DNA of 11,035 nt from DASRHY01 sp046765875 (lineage in GTDB: Bacteria > Actinomycetota > Actinomycetes > Propionibacteriales > Kribbellaceae): the NCBI GenBank assembly GCA_046765875.1, contig JBKPSJ010000137.1, positions 1 through 11,035 on the forward strand. The letters run 5' to 3'. A model generated the notes under the pieces. The model did not search any database and had not been told where the DNA came from. It was given only the letters and a program-made list of their open reading frames with translations. The translations under genes and the position numbers were made by a program. This document shows positions 7,217 through 11,035 of this stretch, in pieces (the stretch's first letter is position 1; each line of letters starts with the position of its first letter).

Positions 7217-7819
7217 TCACCTCGATTCCGCGCCGAGGCAGTCGCGCAGCCGGATCAGGCCGTCGCGCATCCTCGCCTTGACCGTGGCGAGATTGGCGTC
7301 GAGCAGTTGCGCCACCTCCCGGTAGGAGTGGCCGCCGTAGTAGGCCATCGTGATCGATTCGCGCTGCAGTTCGGTCAACGAGCCCAGACAGTTGCGTACC
7401 TGCTCGGCCTCGAGTCGCGTGGTCACCGCGTCGACGACGTCGTCGTACGCCGTCGCGCCCTCCCGGCGGGCCACCACCCGCTCCCGGTCGGTGGCCGCCT
7501 GCTCAGCGCGAACCCGGTCGATCGCCCGCCGGTGCGCGATGGTGAGCGCCCAGGCGGTGACGGACCCGCGCGCCGGGTCGTACCTGGTCGCCGAGCGCCA
7601 GATCTCCACCATCACCTCCTGAGTCACCTCCTCGGACTGGCTCGGGTCGCGCAGCACCTGCCGGATCAGCCCGAACACCCGTGGGGCGAGCGCGTCGTAC
7701 ACCGCCGCGTACGCGGTCATGTCGCCGCGGGCGACCCGGCTCATCACCTCGGGGCCTAGGTCGTGCTGATCGGCACCGTCGCGGACCGCGAACAGCCGCC
7801 GGCCTGCCGGATCGCTCAT
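7217..7819 (-). CDS. sigK: ECF RNA polymerase sigma factor, SigK type
   Basis: This is an ECF (group IV) sigma-70 factor of 200 residues. Region 2 spans about residues 36-104, with EEVTQEVMVEIWRSATRYDP and the promoter-melting/-10-recognition helices. Region 4 is a helix-turn-helix at 147-195 with SLTELQRESITMAYYGGHSYREVAQLL and ATVKARMRDGLIRLRDCL, which recognises the -35 element. The ATG at 7819 is chosen because AGGGG lies 7 bases upstream. A GTG at 7870 in the same frame would add 17 residues but has no convincing ribosome-binding site and would run through the leader hairpins. The adjacent rskA encodes the cognate anti-sigma factor, which supports the SigK assignment. A SigK-like promoter lies about 95-120 bases upstream, so positive autoregulation is likely. 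No obvious secreted SigK target gene is in the window. Confidence 0.92.
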   Translation of the reverse strand: MSDPAGRRLFAVRDGADQHDLGPEVMSRVARGDMTAYAAVYDALAPRVFGLIRQVLRDPSQSEEVTQEVMVEIWRSATRYDPARGSVTAWALTIAHRRAIDRVRAEQAATDRERVVARREGATAYDDVVDAVTTRLEAEQVRNCLGSLTELQRESITMAYYGGHSYREVAQLLDANLATVKARMRDGLIRLRDCLGAESR

Positions 7820-7825
7820 GCTGTC

Positions 7826-7879
7826 GCCCCTGGATCGTTTGGGGCCCGGCGCGGCGGGCCACCTCACCACCGCGCCGGG
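7826..7879 (-). promoter_or_regulatory. Structured leader of sigK: 10-bp GC stem plus a hairpin covering the Shine-Dalgarno
   Basis: In the minus-strand RNA, CCCGGCGCGG (7879-7870) pairs perfectly with CCGCGCCGGG (7854-7845) around a 15-base loop. Directly after it, CCCC (7844-7841) can pair with GGGG (7830-7827) around a 10-base loop; that GGGG is the core of the sigK ribosome-binding site AGGGG, and the pairing can extend by one G-C pair if base 7845 is released from the first stem. Stacked helices would bury the ribosome-binding site next to ATG 7819. Translational control is inferred. GC-rich DNA forms many stems by chance, but perfect adjacency to the site is notable. Confidence 0.5.
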
Positions 7880-7912
7880 TCATCCGGGCTCGAGGGCCGC
7901 CGGACACCGTGT

Positions 7913-7940
7913 ATTCGGCGCCGCTTGCTGGGATGGATAG
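7913..7940 (-). promoter_or_regulatory. SigK-type promoter of sigK-rskA
   Basis: On the minus strand the -10 element CCGAAT lies at 7918-7913. Upstream are two overlapping -35-like hexamers: CTATCC at 7940-7935 with a 16-base spacer, and CCATCC at 7936-7931 with a 12-base spacer. As I recall it, the mycobacterial SigK consensus is CCATCC, a spacer of about 16, then CCGAAT. So either the spacing is right with one mismatch, or the hexamer is perfect with a short spacer. Transcription would begin near 7905, giving a leader of about 85 bases. The match supports autoregulation by SigK. Confidence 0.6.
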
Positions 7941-7962
7941 GTCTCATCGGCCGGATGAGACC
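7940..7962. repeat. Perfect 9-bp palindrome between the ECF42 operon end and the sigK promoter
   Basis: GGTCTCATC (7940-7948) and GATGAGACC (7954-7962) are exact inverted copies around the 5-base loop GGCCG. It begins 16 bases past the stop codon of the upstream minus-strand gene (7979) and its other edge touches the outer -35 hexamer of sigK. It could be a terminator of the DGPF-ECF42 operon (no T-tract is present) or an operator for a dimeric regulator acting at the sigK promoter. Confidence 0.6.
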
Positions 7963-7978
7963 AGCGTCACAAACCGAT

Positions 7979-9235
7979 CTAAAGCAGGGACGCGCGGCGG
8001 CGGGTGAGGAAGCGGCGCTCGGTGTCGTTGGCGGTCAGCGCGATCGCCTCGGCGTACGCGGCCGCCGCGTCCTCGGAGCGGCCGAGCCGCTTGAGCACGT
8101 CGGCGCGGGTCGCCGGCAGATAGCAGTACGCCTTCAGCGCGGGTTCGCCGGCCAACTCGTCCAGATCGGCCAGCACCCGGTCCAGGTCCGCGCCCGGCAC
8201 CAGGCTCATCGCCGCCGCCCGGTTCAGCGCCACGATCGGCGTCGGCCAGCGCAGCAGCAGCGCGTCGTACATGGTGACCACGCGGGCCCAGTCGGTGTTC
8301 TCCCAGGACGGGGCGCTGACGTGCAGGCCGGCGATCGCGGCCTGCAGCGCGAACCGGCCCGGTTGCTCAGACGACTCCAGCGCGGCCGTGATCCGGGCCA
8401 GGCCCTCGTGGATCAGCCGCCGGTCCCAGCGGTCGCGGTTCTGGTCTGCCAGCAGTACCAGCTCGCCGTCCGGGCTGATCCGGGCGCCGCCCCGGGCCTG
8501 GGTCATCAGCAGCAGCGCGAGCAGCGCCTGCGGCTCGGGTTCGGACGGCATCAGCCGGACCAGCGTGCGGGCCAGGTCCAGAGCCCGGCCGGTCAGGTCG
8601 GCCCGGGTCAGATCCTTGCCGGCGGCAACATGTCCGGCGGTGTAGACGAGATGGACGACGGTCAGTACGGCGTCCAGCCGGGCCGGCAACCCCTCGTCGG
8701 AGGGGATCCGGTACGGGATGCCGGCGGCGGCGATCTTCTTCTTGGCCCGGGTGATCCGCGCCGCCGCGGTCGGCTCGGAGATCAGCAGCCCGGAGGCGAC
8801 CTCCCGGGTGGTCAGGCCGCACATCAGCCGCAGTGTCAGCGCGACCTGCGACTCGACGGCCAGCGCCGGGTGGCAGCACGTGAAGACCAGTCGCAGCGGG
8901 TCGGCGGGCCGCTCGGGCTCGTCCCCGGTCTCGTCCTCGACCAGCAGCGGCAACTTGCGCCGCAGGTTGGTCTCGCGGCGCAGTTTGTCCAGCGCGACCC
9001 GGCGCGCGACCGTGGTGAGCCAGGCCGCGGGACTGTCCGGCGGACCGTCCGGCCAGGTCCGCAACGCCTGGACGAACGCGTCCTGTGTGCAGTCCTCGGC
9101 CAGATCGAGGTCACGGGTGAGCCGGACCGTCGCGGCGAGCACGATCGGCCAGCAGGCGCGGTGCGCCTCGTCGACCAGCCGCGCGACCTCACGCGCATCG
9201 GCCGGCCGGCGAGGCGGAGCGGACTTGCCGATCAT
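7979..9235 (-). CDS. ECF42-type RNA polymerase sigma factor with long C-terminal TPR-like domain
   Basis: This 418-residue protein is about twice the size of a plain ECF sigma factor. Region 2 is near residues 20-88 with DLDLAEDCTQDAFVQAL and SPAAWLTTVARRVALDKLRR. Region 4 is near 115-172, opening with LVFTCCHPAL and followed by GLTTREVASGLLISEPTAAA. The remaining 240 or so residues are the DUF6596/TPR-like extension typical of ECF42, including LMPSEPEPQALLALLLM, GELVLLADQNRDRWDRRLI, NRAAAMSLVPGADLDRVLADL and RSEDAAAAYAEAIAL. In studied ECF42 members this extension is needed for activity, and no anti-sigma gene accompanies them; none is seen here. The start ATG 9235 lies inside the last unit of an 11-bp tandem repeat, and no downstream in-frame ATG or GTG fits region 2. 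It follows the DGPF gene by 45 bases and is probably co-transcribed with it. Confidence 0.93.
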   Translation of the reverse strand: MIGKSAPPRRPADAREVARLVDEAHRACWPIVLAATVRLTRDLDLAEDCTQDAFVQALRTWPDGPPDSPAAWLTTVARRVALDKLRRETNLRRKLPLLVEDETGDEPERPADPLRLVFTCCHPALAVESQVALTLRLMCGLTTREVASGLLISEPTAAARITRAKKKIAAAGIPYRIPSDEGLPARLDAVLTVVHLVYTAGHVAAGKDLTRADLTGRALDLARTLVRLMPSEPEPQALLALLLMTQARGGARISPDGELVLLADQNRDRWDRRLIHEGLARITAALESSEQPGRFALQAAIAGLHVSAPSWENTDWARVVTMYDALLLRWPTPIVALNRAAAMSLVPGADLDRVLADLDELAGEPALKAYCYLPATRADVLKRLGRSEDAAAAYAEAIALTANDTERRFLTRRRASLL

Positions 9236-9273
9236 CCGGTGCTCATCCAGTGCTCATCCAGTGCTCATTCAGT
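9230..9273 (-). repeat. Four 11-bp tandem repeats forming ATGA mini-cistrons before the ECF42 start
   Basis: On the plus strand the units are GATCATCCGGT (9230-9240), GCTCATCCAGT (9241-9251), GCTCATCCAGT (9252-9262) and GCTCATTCAGT (9263-9273). On the coding minus strand each unit holds an ATG. The ATGs at 9268, 9257 and 9246 each read four codons (Met-Ser-Thr-Gly) into a TGA that overlaps the next ATG as ATGA; the last TGA overlaps the sigma factor ATG at 9235. Each unit also places a weak GGATGAG about 6 bases before the next ATG. The array fills the gap between the DGPF stop (9281) and the sigma start. Translational reinitiation is inferred. Confidence 0.85.
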
Positions 9274-9280
9274 GGGGGGT

Positions 9281-9652
9281 CTACTCGGGCGGGACGGAAC
9301 CCTCTGAGGTGTCCATCACCGGACGGACCTCGATGTTGGCCGACGGGCAGATCTTGGCGAACTCCAGCGCCTGGTCCAGATCCTTGCAGTCGATCACGTA
9401 GTAGCCGCCGAGCGCCTCCTTGGTCTCGATGAACGGGCCGTCGGTGACCAGCGGGTCGGCGCCCTCGCGGTTGCGCACCGTGGTCGCCGTGCTCGTACGC
9501 AGCAGCGCGTCGCCGCCGGTGATCCTGGCTCCGGCCGCCTCGACCGCCGCGGCGAAGTCGATGTGCAGCTTCATGGAGTCTCGCCAACCCTGCTCGTCGA
9601 CCCGGTCGTACCAGCTCTCGTCGTCGAACAGCATGAACATGTACTGCGTCAT
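9281..9652 (-). CDS. DGPF (YCII-related) domain protein, ECF42 partner
   Basis: A 123-residue cytoplasmic protein of the YCII-related/DGPF family. It shows the typical start MTQYMFMLFDDESW, the middle segment VEAAGARITGGDALL, the signature DGPFIETKEALGGYYVIDC beginning at Asp71, and the closing region AKICPSANIEVRPV. The biochemical role of this family is not settled; genes of this type are the standard genomic neighbour and regulatory target of ECF42 sigma factors, and the next gene in this operon is one. ATG 9652 is preceded by AAGGAG with an 8-base spacer, an unusually good ribosome-binding site for this window, so the protein may be made at a higher level than the sigma factor. An ECF42-type promoter lies 41-67 bases upstream. 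Confidence 0.92.
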   Translation of the reverse strand: MTQYMFMLFDDESWYDRVDEQGWRDSMKLHIDFAAAVEAAGARITGGDALLRTSTATTVRNREGADPLVTDGPFIETKEALGGYYVIDCKDLDQALEFAKICPSANIEVRPVMDTSEGSVPPE

Positions 9653-9692
9653 CGGATGAGCTCCTTCGCTCGAGGGTTGACAACACCATCCT

Positions 9693-9719
9693 GACGAACG
9701 GCGGATATCGAAATCGACA
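9693..9719 (-). promoter_or_regulatory. ECF42-type promoter of the DGPF-sigma operon
   Basis: On the minus strand TGTCGA (9719-9714) is followed by a 17-base spacer and CGTC (9696-9693). From memory, ECF42 target promoters carry TGTCGA at -35 and CG(A/T)C at -10, so both elements match exactly. Transcription would begin near 9686, about 35 bases before ATG 9652. This suggests the sigma factor activates its own operon. Confidence 0.65.
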
Positions 9720-9784
9720 ATGCCGGTACACGGGTTTCCGCGGCAGGCTTACCGTGGGATGGACGGGGTCTTCCGGATGAGGCG

Positions 9785-10237
9785 ATGCCGGTGCCGGACT
9801 GGCTGGTCTGGTTGATTATCGCGCTGGCCCTCGGTGCGGCCGAGGTTGTCACCGCGACGCTCTACCTCGTGCTCCTGGCGGTCGCCGCCGGGGTCGCGGC
9901 CGTCGTCGCCGCGCTCGGTCTCGGGCCCGGGTTCCAATTCGCCGCCTTCGCGGCCAGTGCCGTCCTGCTGCTGTTCGTGGTCCGCCCGGTCGTACGCGGC
10001 CGCATCGTCACGGGGCCGCCGGTACGCGACAACGTCGCCGCCCTGGTCGGTTGTGAAGCGGTCACGCTCAGTGAGGTGAACCGTTCCGAGGGCCTGGTAC
10101 GGATCAAGGGCGAGACCTGGACCGCGCGTCCCTACGACGCAACCCGCGTGATCCCGCCGGGCGCGACGGTCGACGTGTTCGCGATCGAGGGCGCCACCGC
10201 ACTGGTCCACCCACAGGAGGAACCGTGGCCGAACTGA
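9785..10237 (+). CDS. NfeD-like membrane protein
   Basis: A 150-residue NfeD-family protein of the short class without the protease domain. Two or three membrane helices fill about residues 5-70: LVWLIIALALGAAEVVTATL, then YLVLLAVAAGVAAVVAALG, then FAAFAASAVLLLFVV. A C-terminal OB-fold beta domain follows from about residue 80, with GCEAVTLSEVNRSEGLVRIKGETWTA in its core and a closing GATVDVFAIEGATALVHP. Such proteins pair with stomatin/SPFH proteins and are thought to act as membrane-microdomain partners. The next gene overlaps by 13 bases and encodes one. The start is uncertain: ATG 9785 has GAGG only 2 bases upstream, whereas GTG 9791, two codons later, has it at 8 bases. A TACCGT at 9750-9755 could be a -10 box. 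The 132-base gap to the divergent DGPF gene holds both promoters and nothing else recognisable. Confidence 0.87.
   Translation: MPVPDWLVWLIIALALGAAEVVTATLYLVLLAVAAGVAAVVAALGLGPGFQFAAFAASAVLLLFVVRPVVRGRIVTGPPVRDNVAALVGCEAVTLSEVNRSEGLVRIKGETWTARPYDATRVIPPGATVDVFAIEGATALVHPQEEPWPN
10215..10220 (+). promoter_or_regulatory. Ribosome binding site fixing the GTG start of the SPFH gene
   Basis: AGGAGG lies within the 3' end of the NfeD-like gene, with a short 4-base spacer to GTG 10225. It is the strongest Shine-Dalgarno in the region and supports this overlapping start. Confidence 0.75.
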
Positions 10238-11035
10238 TCGCCGGAATAGTCGCCGCACTCGTCGTCGTGCTCATCGTGTGGCGCACCGTACGCATCGTGC
10301 CGCAGGCCCGGGCGGGCAACGTCGAGCGGCTCGGCCGGTACCAGCGCACGCTGGAGCCCGGTCTGAACCTCGTGGTCCCGTTCATCGACCGGGTCCGCCC
10401 GCTGATCGACATGCGCGAGCAGGTGGTCTCGTTCGAACCGCAGTCGGTGATCACCGAGGACAACCTGGTCGTCCACATCGACACGGTGCTCTACTTCCAG
10501 GTCACCCAGCCCCGCGCCGCGGCGTACGAGATCGTCAACTACATCCAGGCCATCGAGCAGCTCACCGTCACCACCCTGCGCAACGTGATCGGCAGCCTGG
10601 ACCTGGAGAGGGTGCTGACGTCGCGCGAGCACGTGAACAGCCAGCTGCGCGGCGTCCTCGACGAGGCGTCGGGCAAGTGGGGCATCCGGGTGAACCGGGT
10701 CGAGCTGAAGGCGATCGACCCGCCGCCGTCGATCAAAGAGTCGATGGAGAAGCAGATGCGGGCCGACCGCGAGAAGCGCGCCACGATCCTGCAGGCCGAG
10801 GGCATCAGGCAGGCCAAGATCCTCACCGCCGAGGGCGACAAGCAGAGCGCGATCCTGACCGCGGAGGGCGACAGGCAGGCCGCCATCCTGCGGGCGGAGG
10901 GCCAGGCCCAGGCCGCCGAGACCGTGTTCGCCGCCGTGCGCCGCAGCGACCCCGACCCGAAGATGCTCGCGTACCAGTACCTGGCGATGCTGCCCCAGCT
11001 CGCGAGCGGGCCCGGCAACACCTTCTGGGTCATAC
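10225..11035 (+). CDS. SPFH/band 7 (stomatin/slipin-like) membrane protein, 3' end missing
   Basis: The frame is open from GTG 10225 through the end of the window, giving 270 codons with the C-terminus missing. An N-terminal membrane anchor (about residues 3-20, LIAGIVAALVVVLIVW) is followed by the band 7 domain: VPQARAGNVERLGRYQRTL, PGLNLVVPFIDRV, DMREQVVSFEPQSVITEDN, VHIDTVLYFQV, and SLDLERVLTSREHVNSQL. Its end is marked by KWGIRVNRVELKAIDPPPSI. An alpha-helical stretch follows (about 176-235) with four 11-residue repeats, then AAVRRSDPDPKMLAYQYLAMLP. Proteins of this type oligomerise at the cytoplasmic membrane face and organise membrane domains or act with proteases. The gene overlaps the NfeD-like gene by 13 bases, a widespread NfeD-SPFH operon. 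It is closest to the QmcA/slipin kind. Confidence 0.93.
   Translation, partial: MAELIAGIVAALVVVLIVWRTVRIVPQARAGNVERLGRYQRTLEPGLNLVVPFIDRVRPLIDMREQVVSFEPQSVITEDNLVVHIDTVLYFQVTQPRAAAYEIVNYIQAIEQLTVTTLRNVIGSLDLERVLTSREHVNSQLRGVLDEASGKWGIRVNRVELKAIDPPPSIKESMEKQMRADREKRATILQAEGIRQAKILTAEGDKQSAILTAEGDRQAAILRAEGQAQAAETVFAAVRRSDPDPKMLAYQYLAMLPQLASGPGNTFWVI
10786..10917 (+). repeat. Four 33-bp coding repeats (11-residue helical repeats) in the SPFH gene
   Basis: The repeated protein units are ILQAEGIRQAK, ILTAEGDKQSA, ILTAEGDRQAA and ILRAEGQAQAA, with consensus I-L-x-A-E-G-x-x-Q-A-x. An 11-residue period suits a right-handed or straight coiled coil and is usual after the band 7 domain. The DNA copies are similar but not identical, so they are old or kept apart by codon choice. 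Confidence 0.85.

Noticed and set aside
7503..7883. Out-of-frame ATG at 7883 opening a 126-codon frame through the sigK leader and gene
   Set aside because: It has no good ribosome-binding site, its product is Arg/Pro-rich with no family features, and it overlaps conserved sigma region 2 in another frame.
7763..9307. Long open frame on the plus strand (514 codons) antisense to the ECF42 sigma gene
   Set aside because: It mirrors a clear sigma factor gene, has low-complexity Gln/Gly/Arg-rich sequence with no family resemblance, and long antisense frames are usual in GC-rich DNA.
9243..9731. Alternative minus-strand frame of 162 codons over the DGPF gene
   Set aside because: The DGPF frame carries the family signature and a strong ribosome-binding site; the alternative has neither.

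Overview
The window is GC-rich, densely coded DNA with GTG starts, 4-base gene overlaps and an actinobacterial gene set (TreS/maltokinase/GlgB of the GlgE pathway, a SigK/RskA pair, an ECF42 sigma factor with a DGPF protein). It is best read as an actinobacterial chromosome. The family cannot be fixed from the sequence alone; a Propionibacteriales-type genome such as Kribbella is a low-confidence guess. There are no tRNA or rRNA genes, CRISPR arrays, transposases or phage genes, and no gene-free stretch reaches 300 bases.

Layout. (1) Positions 1-5477 are an alpha-glucan/trehalose block. It holds the 3' end of treS, maltokinase (mak) overlapping it by 4 bases, then an oppositely oriented 430-codon gene of unknown function, then glgB reading away from it. 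TreS isomerises trehalose and maltose, Mak makes maltose 1-phosphate for GlgE, and GlgB adds the alpha-1,6 branches to the glucan. The unknown gene splits the cluster and ends exactly where mak ends, under a perfect inverted repeat. (2) Positions 5489-6508 encode a GNAT acetyltransferase fused to a Nudix hydrolase, right behind glgB. (3) Positions 6505-7962, minus strand: sigK then rskA, an ECF sigma factor and its membrane zinc-type anti-sigma factor, with a recognisable SigK-like promoter, a structured leader and an upstream palindrome. (4) Positions 7979-9719, minus strand: a DGPF/YCII protein followed by an ECF42 sigma factor with a long C-terminal domain. The operon is preceded by a good match to the ECF42 promoter, and its gene junction carries an 11-bp tandem repeat. 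(5) Positions 9785-11035: an NfeD-like membrane protein overlapping a stomatin/SPFH protein that runs off the window.

The protein-coding content is mostly familiar. The less ordinary signals lie between genes: three back-to-back four-codon ATGA mini-cistrons leading into the ECF42 start codon, a sigK leader that can fold its own Shine-Dalgarno into a hairpin next to a 10-bp GC stem, apparent self-regulation of both sigma operons, and two convergent gene pairs whose stop codons abut or overlap on palindromes. All regulatory proposals come from reading the sequence and have not been tested.
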